DNA from: JANJTB01 sp032027125
GTDB taxonomy: Bacteria > Bacteroidota > Ignavibacteria > Kapaibacteriales > UBA2268
NCBI GenBank assembly: GCA_032027125.1
Contig: JAVSMQ010000001.1
Coordinates: forward strand, 4,306,103 to 4,370,102
Direction: 5' to 3'
Length of the DNA: 64,000 nt
Position numbers and translations under genes: made by a program. Under the pieces are notes generated by a model that saw only the letters and a program-made list of their open reading frames with translations, did not search any database and had not been told where the DNA came from. Positions 36,166-44,420 of this stretch are shown in pieces. The stretch's first letter is position 1; each line of letters starts with the position of its first letter.

Positions 36166-37605
36166 TCAAAAGATTTTTAAAAATACCCTAATAGAAGTAT
36201 TTGAGATATTAATATCAGGATAAATATCATAGATACCATACCTGTCGTAAAAAAGCAATTCGGAACCAAGTTGGAAATTGGAAAAAATAAAATATCCTAT
36301 TCCAATTTTAGTAATTCCGATAAATTCATCACTTTTAGGACCACTAAGAGTATGTAACCAGTATCTCCTGAAGTGTGTGAGAATTTGAATAGAACTATCA
36401 ATATTGATATTTAAACCAATCTTACAACCAGCACCAGGACCAATATTATAATTTAATTTTTCTTCAATAGAATATTCAGAATTAGTACCCCCTATCAAAA
36501 TTGCAGATATTGCCAAAGAGCTTTCTAAAGTAAGATATTCAGTTACTTTATCCTTGGAAATAAATTGACCAGTTATACTTGTGGCTGTAAAATTATAAAT
36601 GATTGAACTAATCAAATCAATTTCTTTATAGATACCAATAACACCTGATTTGCTGAGCATCTTAAAGCTATCATCCCATATAACGCCACTAGCAAAAATT
36701 GCAAATATTAAATCGCTACTTGCAATATTAAACTCTGTAGAAAAGTTGAAATAGTCAAAGGGTTTTAGATGGTTTTCAACCGAGTATTTGTTACCGTAAT
36801 CCATTTGAACGCCAAATACACCGAAATTATTTCGATTTTCTGAAAAAGTATTGAACAAATTTACTCCAGTCATAAAAGTTAATTTTGATTGTTCTTTCTC
36901 GGAATTACTTTTTATTGACCACATCTCGCCTCTAATTAATCTATTAAATCCATTCATAGGGCTTATGATAAGTGCAGCAGTTTCTCTTATCACTCTATCA
37001 AATCCAGTTAAACTATTATCAATTATTAGATGAGCAACTCTGAATGACATTTCACCTAAGATTATACCAGTAATAGGAGTATTTACAATATCGTTGTATG
37101 AGGGTCTTTGATCTTCCATCAAAAACTCCCAAGTAAGACTACCCATAACAGCATAAGGTGCTGCCTCCCAAAAATCAAATCCATTTGCCCTTGCAGCCGT
37201 ATAATATGCAGCACCATGATAAGGGTGCAAAAACTGATTACCCAAAAATCCATCATCATCCCACGTAAAGCCTTCTTCAAAATTTCTTCTTATTGAATTG
37301 AAACCAATTTTATAAACACCAGTGTGATCATTAGATTGGCTCCAAACCCAGACAATTGCATTTGTACCTAAAACTTCTGCCATGGTTGTCCAATATTTTT
37401 TTTCGATAGAAACATTATTATTTATTGAATCTGTTCTTTTGGGTAATTCAATTTTTTCAAGTGAATCATTAGTCTGAGCTTTAATTGAAGCTGTTCTGAT
37501 AAAATTTAAAGAAAGTATTATTATTATTATAGTAACTTTTAATAAGTTTGGAAAAGTTAATATCTTTGTAATCTCATTCTTTATGTTTAATATTTTACAA
37601 TTCAT
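36166..37605 (-). CDS. DUF3943-like outer-membrane protein
   Basis: This 479-residue protein has a long N-terminal signal region (hydrophobic VTIIIIILSLNF, about 25-36). The signature region FLGNQFLHPYHGAAYYTAARANGFDFWEAAPYA is seen at about 120-152 (paraphrased: NQFLHPYHGAAYY then AARANGFDFWE), typical of DUF3943. The second half alternates hydrophobic and polar residues like a beta-barrel and ends with aromatic F (FLKIF). Function unknown. It lies two bases after the DUF2141 gene inside the efflux run, suggesting an envelope role with the exporter. Confidence 0.78.
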   Translation of the reverse strand: MNCKILNIKNEITKILTFPNLLKVTIIIIILSLNFIRTASIKAQTNDSLEKIELPKRTDSINNNVSIEKKYWTTMAEVLGTNAIVWVWSQSNDHTGVYKIGFNSIRRNFEEGFTWDDDGFLGNQFLHPYHGAAYYTAARANGFDFWEAAPYAVMGSLTWEFLMEDQRPSYNDIVNTPITGIILGEMSFRVAHLIIDNSLTGFDRVIRETAALIISPMNGFNRLIRGEMWSIKSNSEKEQSKLTFMTGVNLFNTFSENRNNFGVFGVQMDYGNKYSVENHLKPFDYFNFSTEFNIASSDLIFAIFASGVIWDDSFKMLSKSGVIGIYKEIDLISSIIYNFTATSITGQFISKDKVTEYLTLESSLAISAILIGGTNSEYSIEEKLNYNIGPGAGCKIGLNINIDSSIQILTHFRRYWLHTLSGPKSDEFIGITKIGIGYFIFSNFQLGSELLFYDRYGIYDIYPDINISNTSIRVFLKIF

Positions 37606-37607
37606 TT

Positions 37608-38072
37608 TTACATATATATAATTTTAATTTTCACCGTTGAATCAGATAATAATTCGAATGATGCTTTACTAAAATTGGGCTTATTTAATAAGCCGATTGA
37701 TTTAAAATTTGAAAATCCTATACCTTCCTTTGGAAGCAAGAAACCCATCTTTATTCTACCGTCATTATCTTCGTCATGCAATATATTTACAGCATATGTA
37801 TCGGGCAATAGGTTTTCGAATGTTACAGAAGCTGTATTGTTGTTAATTTTACCGGAGATTTTCCTGAAATATTTTTTATAATTTTCATCAGGAAAAGCGT
37901 CTTTTCTATTATATAATCCAAATACAACAACACCATCAGAATTCCGAAGTCCACTCACAACGACAGTTAAAGATATTGTATTTACATTAGAATTAACATC
38001 AATTTGACCAATTAATATAAATAAAATCATACAAACATGAAGAAAACAATATTTTTTGATAATATATTCCAT
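37608..38072 (-). CDS. DUF2141 periplasmic protein
   Basis: This 154-residue protein has a signal peptide (HVCMILFILIGQIDVNS). The mature part matches DUF2141: LTVVVSGLRNSDGVVVFGLYN, then YAVNILHDEDNDGRIKMGF and PKEGIGFSNF. A small beta-sandwich of unknown function. Eleven bases after the RND gene and two before DUF3943. Confidence 0.82.
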   Translation of the reverse strand: MEYIIKKYCFLHVCMILFILIGQIDVNSNVNTISLTVVVSGLRNSDGVVVFGLYNRKDAFPDENYKKYFRKISGKINNNTASVTFENLLPDTYAVNILHDEDNDGRIKMGFLLPKEGIGFSNFKSIGLLNKPNFSKASFELLSDSTVKIKIIYM

Positions 38073-38083
38073 TTTTGATAAAT

Positions 38084-41000
38084 TTATAAGTTTTTAATTT
38101 GTTTAGTTTCAATAATCAATTTATTTTGTGCAAATCGCTCTTTTATCGAATCAACAAAATAATACACAACCGGAACCAAGAAAACAGTCAAAACCATTGA
38201 ACTTGTAAGTCCGCCAATAATTGCCCACGCCAAACCATTTTTCCACTCAGAAGCAGTGCCGGATGCCAGTGCAATTGGCAACATACCAATAATCATTGAA
38301 ATTGTAGTCATCATAATAGGACGTAATCTTGTTTTTCCGGATATAATTAATGCTTCTGAGTAATGCATTCCTTTTTCCTTCAATTGATTTGTAAAGTCAA
38401 CTATAAGAATTGCATTTTTCGCAACCAGCCCCAAGAGCATAATCAAACCCAATATTGTGAATAAGCTCATATTTGACATAGATAGATTAAGTGCCAGAAA
38501 TGCACCGATTGCAGCAACCGGTATTGAGAACAATACTACAAAAGGATACAGGAAGCTATTATAAAGTGCTACCATAATAAGATAAACTAATATAAATGAA
38601 GCTATCAATGCTACTGATAATGCTGAGAAGCTGTCATTTTGCCTTTTAATATCTCCACCCCATGAAATTATAACTCCTTCTTTGACAGGCTCATTTTTCA
38701 GATAATCAATTAATGTATTAGCTACTGTGCCTGAACCTATACCTAACGCATCGGCTGTAATTGTGACAGCAGAAATTCTGTCTTTTCGTTCTAATAATGT
38801 CGGTGAATTAGTTTCATAAACGTCTGCGAATTGGTCTAATCTTATAGATTTACTCATCTGGTTTGTTATAAGAAGCGACTTTACATCTTCAATATTTTGT
38901 CTATTAAAGTTATCTAACCATATTCTAATAGGGAATTCAATTCCATTATCAGTCATTACTGCATCATCATTTCCGGTAAAAGCATTTCTGAGAGTTGCTC
39001 CAACGAGTGCTGTGTTTAATCCGAAACGTGCCATTTTATCTCTGTCCAAATTTACTTGAACCTCCGGATTACCTTCCTGAACCGATAGTGAAACGTTATC
39101 GGCGCCTGGCACATTTTGAAGCATATTTTTAATTCTAATAGCTTCACTTTTAACTAAGTCCAAATTGGCACCTGATAGTGTTATTTCTATCGGGGCTTGT
39201 TTTGCTACAAGTCCTATTGCTGATAATTTAAAATCAATACCGGGGAATTTCTCTTGTAAATTTTCTCTTAAATTTACCATAAATTTATTGGATGGCTCAT
39301 TTTTCCTTTCTTTTTTACTAGTAAGGTTTACCGTTAGTTCAGATTTATGTTCTTCACCAATACCGAGAGCTGCCATACCTGTTGTTGGTCCACCAACATT
39401 ACTGAATACGCTTTTTACTTCTTTTTGGCTAAGAATAAAATCTTCGATTTCATTTGTTACCAGATTATTCTGCGAAATAGATGTTTTTTTATCATATTCC
39501 AATTTAACCGAGAATTTACCCTGGTCACCAGTGGCAATAAGTTCCGTGCTCATTATTCCCATTTTCATAATCAATCCCGTTGCCACAAAAAGTAGAATTA
39601 TTATTCCCGAGAAAATTAACTTATGATTTAACACCCACTTTAGTGCATCTCCGTACCAATTAGTAAACTCATCAATTTGATGCTCAAATCCAATTAGCAA
39701 TTTATTTATAAAGTTTGATGGTAACAGTTCTTCTTTTTTGCCTATTCGTGATGCTAACCAAGGTGTGAGAGTAAAGCTAACAAACAAACTCATTAATGTC
39801 GAAACTACAACTATAACTGAAAATTGTTTAAGCAGGTCGGCGACAAATACTTGTACAAATATGATTGGTAAAAACACAACAACATCAACTAAAGTTATTG
39901 ACAAAGCAGAGAAACCAATCTCAGCTCTTCCTTTGAGAGCGGCATCCTTTTTATTATGTCCCTTATCTAAATACCGCTGAATATTCTCTAAAACAACAAT
40001 TGAATCATCAACAAGAATACCTATAATTAAGGACATAGCTAATAATGTCATCAAATTTAGGGTATAATCCAAAAACCACATTGTTGCAAATGCAGATATT
40101 AATGATGCGGGGATTGCAACAAGAATAATCAGTGAGTTCCTTAAACTATGTAAGAATAACAACATAACCAAAGAAACTAATAATACAGCTAAACCTAAGT
40201 CGGTAACGACAGCTTCTACAGCTTCGATTGTAATGTCTGTACTATTATCGGCAATTATAAATTGAAGTCCTATTTCAGAGTTTCTTTTCTCAAGTTCAAT
40301 CAATTTAGCTTCTACGGATTCAGAAACATCAACAGCATTGGCATCAGGTTGCTTTTTTAATAATAATCCCAGCCCGTTCTTGCCATTAAATCTACTTACA
40401 GATGCGATTTCTTTAAAGCCATCTTTTACATCTGCAATATCTTTCAAATAAACATACTGACCAGGTGCCGGCATGGCAATAATCTGATTTTTCAAATCAT
40501 AAATTGTACTGAATTTTCCGTTAAGTTTAACCGTCATCTGCCCGTTTGTACTCTTGATTTTTCCGGCTGGAATTTCCATGCTTGAGCGATTAATTGCTTC
40601 GCTAACCTGAAGAATTGACAGATTGTACAATTTCAATTTATCCTTATCAATCTTCACTTGAATTTCTCTCTCTACAGCTCCAAGAACTGAAATCTCTGCC
40701 ACACCTTTTATTTGTTGAATTTCAGGTAAGAAATTATCTCTCATTTTTATATAAAATTCAGATTCGTCTATATTTGAAGTAGCGCTTATCTGTATAATTG
40801 GTAAATCGTTAACAGATAGTTTACTCATACTTGGAGGCAAAATGTCATCCGGTAAGTCTTTCTTAATGTTTTCAATAAATCTTTGTGCATCCTGAATAGC
40901 AAAATTAATATCAACACCATATCTGAAGTTAACAATCACAACAGAAGCGTTATTCATTGATTTGGATACAATGAAATCTACCTTGTCCAAATTGGACATG

Positions 41001-41209
41001 GCGTTTTCAATTTTCTTAGTAACAGCAGTTTCAACTTCTTCAGGCGAAGCTCCCGGATACATAGTTTTAATTGTAAGTACGGGCTGGCTAAAGTCTGGCA
41101 TAAGTTCATAGCTTAATTGAAAATATGCAAATATACCAGCAATTATCATCACTCCAAATATAACAATAATCAATGTAGGTCTTTTTATTGATAATTCAGT
41201 AATTGTCAT
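38084..41209 (-). CDS. RND-family efflux pump, inner-membrane transporter (AcrB-like)
   Basis: This 1041-residue proton-driven exporter has the N-terminal motif SIKRPTLIIVIFGVMIIAG and the family sequence PGASPEEVETAVTKKIENA. Twelve transmembrane helices are expected: one at the start, a group after VVTDLGLAVLLVS (about 335) with the proton-relay DD in IGILVDDSIVVLENIQRY (about 398), one around 535 and a group after 855. Two large periplasmic loops lie between. It fits the HAE1 multidrug branch. One base after the adaptor gene. It works with the MFP and TolC encoded upstream. Confidence 0.94.
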   Translation of the reverse strand: MTITELSIKRPTLIIVIFGVMIIAGIFAYFQLSYELMPDFSQPVLTIKTMYPGASPEEVETAVTKKIENAMSNLDKVDFIVSKSMNNASVVIVNFRYGVDINFAIQDAQRFIENIKKDLPDDILPPSMSKLSVNDLPIIQISATSNIDESEFYIKMRDNFLPEIQQIKGVAEISVLGAVEREIQVKIDKDKLKLYNLSILQVSEAINRSSMEIPAGKIKSTNGQMTVKLNGKFSTIYDLKNQIIAMPAPGQYVYLKDIADVKDGFKEIASVSRFNGKNGLGLLLKKQPDANAVDVSESVEAKLIELEKRNSEIGLQFIIADNSTDITIEAVEAVVTDLGLAVLLVSLVMLLFLHSLRNSLIILVAIPASLISAFATMWFLDYTLNLMTLLAMSLIIGILVDDSIVVLENIQRYLDKGHNKKDAALKGRAEIGFSALSITLVDVVVFLPIIFVQVFVADLLKQFSVIVVVSTLMSLFVSFTLTPWLASRIGKKEELLPSNFINKLLIGFEHQIDEFTNWYGDALKWVLNHKLIFSGIIILLFVATGLIMKMGIMSTELIATGDQGKFSVKLEYDKKTSISQNNLVTNEIEDFILSQKEVKSVFSNVGGPTTGMAALGIGEEHKSELTVNLTSKKERKNEPSNKFMVNLRENLQEKFPGIDFKLSAIGLVAKQAPIEITLSGANLDLVKSEAIRIKNMLQNVPGADNVSLSVQEGNPEVQVNLDRDKMARFGLNTALVGATLRNAFTGNDDAVMTDNGIEFPIRIWLDNFNRQNIEDVKSLLITNQMSKSIRLDQFADVYETNSPTLLERKDRISAVTITADALGIGSGTVANTLIDYLKNEPVKEGVIISWGGDIKRQNDSFSALSVALIASFILVYLIMVALYNSFLYPFVVLFSIPVAAIGAFLALNLSMSNMSLFTILGLIMLLGLVAKNAILIVDFTNQLKEKGMHYSEALIISGKTRLRPIMMTTISMIIGMLPIALASGTASEWKNGLAWAIIGGLTSSMVLTVFLVPVVYYFVDSIKERFAQNKLIIETKQIKNL

Positions 41210-41210
41210 T

Positions 41211-42275
41211 TTATTTACCTTTTGTATTATTCTTAACAGCTATATTCTTGCCATTACTCAAATTAATAAATCCACTTGTAATAACTATATCTCCTTCATT
41301 CAACCCTGACTTAATCGCGACATAATCTTTACTTTTATCAAGAATTTCAATTTTTTTAATTACTGCTTTTCCATTTTCCACAATATATACTTGTGGTAAT
41401 ATTGACGAACCAATAACTGCAGATGAAGGAATAACAAGTTGTTTTTCTAAAGAATTATTTTGTTCTAAAACATATCCAAATGTACCGGCTTTAATCTCTT
41501 GATTAGTATTATTGACTTCGATTTGGACCATAAAATTATGAGTTAAATCAGATTTGCCTGAGATAACAACTATTTTACCTTCGTAAACTTTTTCGCTACT
41601 TAGTTCGGTTTTTACTGAAATTTTATCATTAATCTTAAAATGTTTAATTCCATTCTCAGATACTTGGACAGTTAATCTTAGTTTGTGGATATCTGATAGT
41701 TGTACAACAGGCATCTGTGGTGCTACAACAGTACCGATTTCAGCAAATTTCATTGCAATGATACCACTAAATGGTGCTTTAAGTAAAGATTTGTTGATTT
41801 GTTCGTTTAAAGTCCTAAGCTGAATTTTGGCAGTTTTGTAAGCAGTTTCAATTTTTTCAAACTGAACTAATTGCACCGCTTTTTCTTCTAATAAAATTTT
41901 CTGTCTTTCAAAATCATTTTCTATACTTGCTAATTGTATCTCAGCTTGTTCTTTTTGTAATTTTAAAAGTTCAATATCTAATGAAGAAATTGTATTTCCT
42001 ACCGATACATATTCACCAACTTCGTAATTCAACTTAACTATTTTTCCCGGAAGCTCAAACATCAGTTTAGAATCTTTATTTGGCTCAAATGTTCCAGTAT
42101 AAAAATTTTCTGTCGAAAACACTTCATAAGTAACTTCGTATGTTGTAACTGCAACTTTTCTGTCTCCATCGAACTTATATATTTTATCTTCAGCTTTTTT
42201 CTTGTTAGAAAAAAGTGTAAAAATTGTTAGACCCGATAACAAAATAATGATTGCCCAAATTATGAACTTTTTCAT
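41211..42275 (-). CDS. RND efflux periplasmic adaptor (membrane fusion protein)
   Basis: The protein has 354 residues from the ATG at 42275, which has GGAG 11 nt upstream; a TTG 9 nt earlier lies between that site and the ATG. N-terminal anchor FIIWAIIILLSGLTIFTLF. Lipoyl-like half FELPGKIVKLNYEVGEYVSVG (about 70) pairs with LLKAPFSGIIAMKFAEIGTVV (about 162) around a coiled-coil hairpin. The beta-barrel and membrane-proximal domains follow (VIPSSAVIGS, IKSGLNEGDIVITSGF). It joins the RND pump to TolC. One base after tolC. Confidence 0.92.
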   Translation of the reverse strand: MKKFIIWAIIILLSGLTIFTLFSNKKKAEDKIYKFDGDRKVAVTTYEVTYEVFSTENFYTGTFEPNKDSKLMFELPGKIVKLNYEVGEYVSVGNTISSLDIELLKLQKEQAEIQLASIENDFERQKILLEEKAVQLVQFEKIETAYKTAKIQLRTLNEQINKSLLKAPFSGIIAMKFAEIGTVVAPQMPVVQLSDIHKLRLTVQVSENGIKHFKINDKISVKTELSSEKVYEGKIVVISGKSDLTHNFMVQIEVNNTNQEIKAGTFGYVLEQNNSLEKQLVIPSSAVIGSSILPQVYIVENGKAVIKKIEILDKSKDYVAIKSGLNEGDIVITSGFINLSNGKNIAVKNNTKGK

Positions 42276-42276
42276 C

Positions 42277-43539
42277 TTATTCAACTCCTGTATAGTTGCC
42301 TGATTTAATTAATAAATTTATTTTTGCATTTTCTAAAATAACTTTGTGAATACTAAGATTGTTATCATATATCTCTAATGAGTTAAGTTCACTAATATAT
42401 TCACTGATGGTGGCTGAACCATTTAAAAGTTGAGAATACTTTTCTTTAATGATTCGGTTTTGAAGATTAAGAATAAGTAAATCTTGCTCAATTAATGATT
42501 TAGCTTTTTCGATTTCAGTATGTTCCTGAACAAGTAACATATTGACTTGTTTTTCAAACTCTTTCTTTTCCAGTTCGATATTTTCATTTTGTAAACTAAT
42601 TATTTCAGAGTTTTTATCTTCAGAAAACCAAGAAAATGGTTTCCATGTGAACTTAATTCCGAGCATATAATAATCAGACCATTCTTGCTCGAACATATTA
42701 AGCTGATTTGGATTACTGTAACCAACGCGAGCAAAAGCGCTAATTTTTGGCTTATTCATTGAATAGTTAACATCAGATTTTAAGGTGTTTAATCTCTGAC
42801 TGTATTCCATCGCTTTAAGTTCACTTCTATTGATTTCAATTTGCGAGTCCAATTGAACCTCATAATTACTAAGCGTTTCAATATCTGTGATAGCTGTAAA
42901 TATCCTAATTTTCTTTATAATAGACTGATAATCCTCTTTCAAAGAAAAAAGAGTTTGTTGCTTAGTATTAATTTGTATATCAACAGCATCTAAATTACTT
43001 TGATTTAACATTCCATTTGTAACTAGAGAGCTGATTTGCTTCCTGTTACTTTCAAGTGTATTAATAGCTGATGATATTGACTTGATATTTGACTCAATTT
43101 TTTTGCCGGCAAAATACAAATTTGATGTGTTTTCAATAACATTTCTAATTTTTGTATTAGCATTTTCTATGTTTGCTAAGGTAGAAATTTCTGACATATC
43201 TAGTTTATTTGAAATTATTCCACCATCCCATATTAATTGAGTGAAATTTAACCACACATTGTACTGGTCTTTTCTTAGATCTGGTATTGTCATACCAGGT
43301 AGATTGAGCGGGATTCTAAACATATCTGATTGATAAGTAGCTTGTCCCTCAATATTAAATTGAGGGTAATAATTGCTTATTAAGTCAGAAATTTCCTTTT
43401 TTGATATTCCGGAGTAATTATTACTCTGTTTTGAAAATCCCGAGTTAACTACTGCACTTTTTAAAAGCTCATCGAGAGTATATTCAGCAGCCATAAGATT
43501 AATGCTTGTTAAGAGGATTAATAATAGCACCTTTTTCAT
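42277..43539 (-). CDS. TolC-like outer-membrane efflux channel
   Basis: The protein has 420 residues from the ATG at 43539, with GGTGA just upstream; another in-frame ATG lies 12 nt earlier. Signal peptide KKVLLLILLTSINLMAAE. Two TolC repeats of long helices are visible (for example LANIENANTKIRNVIENTSNLYFAGKKIE in outline at about 125-155 and the EKKEFEKQVNMLLVQEHTEIEKAK region). Outer-membrane strands are near FNIEGQATY and WSDYYMLGIKFTWKPF. First structural gene of the efflux operon. The remnant at 35748 is its paralogue. Confidence 0.9.
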   Translation of the reverse strand: MKKVLLLILLTSINLMAAEYTLDELLKSAVVNSGFSKQSNNYSGISKKEISDLISNYYPQFNIEGQATYQSDMFRIPLNLPGMTIPDLRKDQYNVWLNFTQLIWDGGIISNKLDMSEISTLANIENANTKIRNVIENTSNLYFAGKKIESNIKSISSAINTLESNRKQISSLVTNGMLNQSNLDAVDIQINTKQQTLFSLKEDYQSIIKKIRIFTAITDIETLSNYEVQLDSQIEINRSELKAMEYSQRLNTLKSDVNYSMNKPKISAFARVGYSNPNQLNMFEQEWSDYYMLGIKFTWKPFSWFSEDKNSEIISLQNENIELEKKEFEKQVNMLLVQEHTEIEKAKSLIEQDLLILNLQNRIIKEKYSQLLNGSATISEYISELNSLEIYDNNLSIHKVILENAKINLLIKSGNYTGVE

Positions 43540-43569
43540 ATTATTCACCATTTATTTTAATTTATTGAT

Positions 43570-43585
43570 TTAACTATTTGGTTAA
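43570..43585. promoter_or_regulatory. TetR operator between tetR and tolC
   Basis: TTAACTATTTGGTTAA is an inverted repeat (TTAAC/GTTAA) nearly identical to the site at 44213 (TTAACTATATGGTTAA). It lies 31 nt before the tolC start codon at 43539 and just after tetR, so the exporter operon probably has its own repressed promoter. Confidence 0.7.
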
Positions 43586-43601
43586 TGAGTAAGAAAAAAA
43601 A

Positions 43602-44207
43602 TTAAGGAGTAAGCCACTTTTGAATCACTTCAAATACAACTTTCTTACGTTCTAACAACATAGCACGGTATTCTTCATCATTGGTATTAAACAAATGCTT
43701 TAGCAAAGGCTTACCTACAAATGGAAAAATACACATAGAAATTGTATTCAGGATTAGGTGCTTAGTATCAATATCACGTATTCTGCCTGCTTGAATTTCA
43801 GCTTTGACATTCATGTCAATTGCATTATAAATAATCTCAATTTTATCAAATACCAATTCCTTAATAACATTTGGATTACGTGTTATTTCTCTTAGGATAA
43901 AGAGAGGTATGTAAGGATTTTTATCAAGCAAATCAATGTAACCTGAAATGAAAAGCTGAATTTTATCCATTAATGAAATTTCAGCACTAAATATTCCGCT
44001 CATCTTTGGAACAAATTGTTTGAAAGCTGCTTCAAAAATCTTTAAAAATAATTTATCCTTACTTCTAAAATAATAATGCAGCATTGCTTTATTTATACCT
44101 GCAGAATCTGATATTTCCTGCATTCTTGCGCCGTCAAATCCCTTTTCTATGAAAACTTTCCTTGCGGCTTCGAGGATTTTTTCTTCTGTATTTATGTCAT
44201 TAATCAT
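43602..44207 (-). CDS. TetR-family repressor of the efflux operon
   Basis: The 201-residue regulator has an N-terminal helix-turn-helix: ILEAARKVFIEKGFDGARMQEIS (about 12-34) and AGINKAMLHYYFRSKDKLF (about 38-56). The ligand-binding domain (57-201) is typical in length. It lies directly upstream of tolC-mfp-RND in the same direction. Matching palindromes on both sides indicate autoregulation and control of the exporter genes, with drug or bile-like ligands as possible inducers (inference). Confidence 0.93.
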   Translation of the reverse strand: MINDINTEEKILEAARKVFIEKGFDGARMQEISDSAGINKAMLHYYFRSKDKLFLKIFEAAFKQFVPKMSGIFSAEISLMDKIQLFISGYIDLLDKNPYIPLFILREITRNPNVIKELVFDKIEIIYNAIDMNVKAEIQAGRIRDIDTKHLILNTISMCIFPFVGKPLLKHLFNTNDEEYRAMLLERKKVVFEVIQKWLTP

Positions 44208-44212
44208 TTGAT

Positions 44213-44240
44213 TTAACTATATGGTTAAACTGTACGGTTC
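44213..44240. promoter_or_regulatory. Double TetR operator upstream of tetR
   Basis: TTAACTATATGGTTAA (44213-44228) is followed without a gap by a second, weaker dyad AAACTGTACGGTTC centred about 12 nt further on. The first dyad matches the one before tolC. It lies 5-33 nt before the tetR start codon, where bound repressor would block the promoter. The remainder to 44420 shows no gene. Confidence 0.7.
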
Positions 44241-44420
44241 AAAAATATAACTTTTTTTGAAAACAAACAAATTATTTTTTTATTAAAGCGAAATATTCTT
44301 TAACTTTCCACCAAATTTTCCGATTTCTACTGATATAATCACAATTTTAATACTAACATTACAATAAAAGCAGTATTTTTGCTTATGTGATAATAAGTAT
44401 AATTTATTCGGATATATGCA

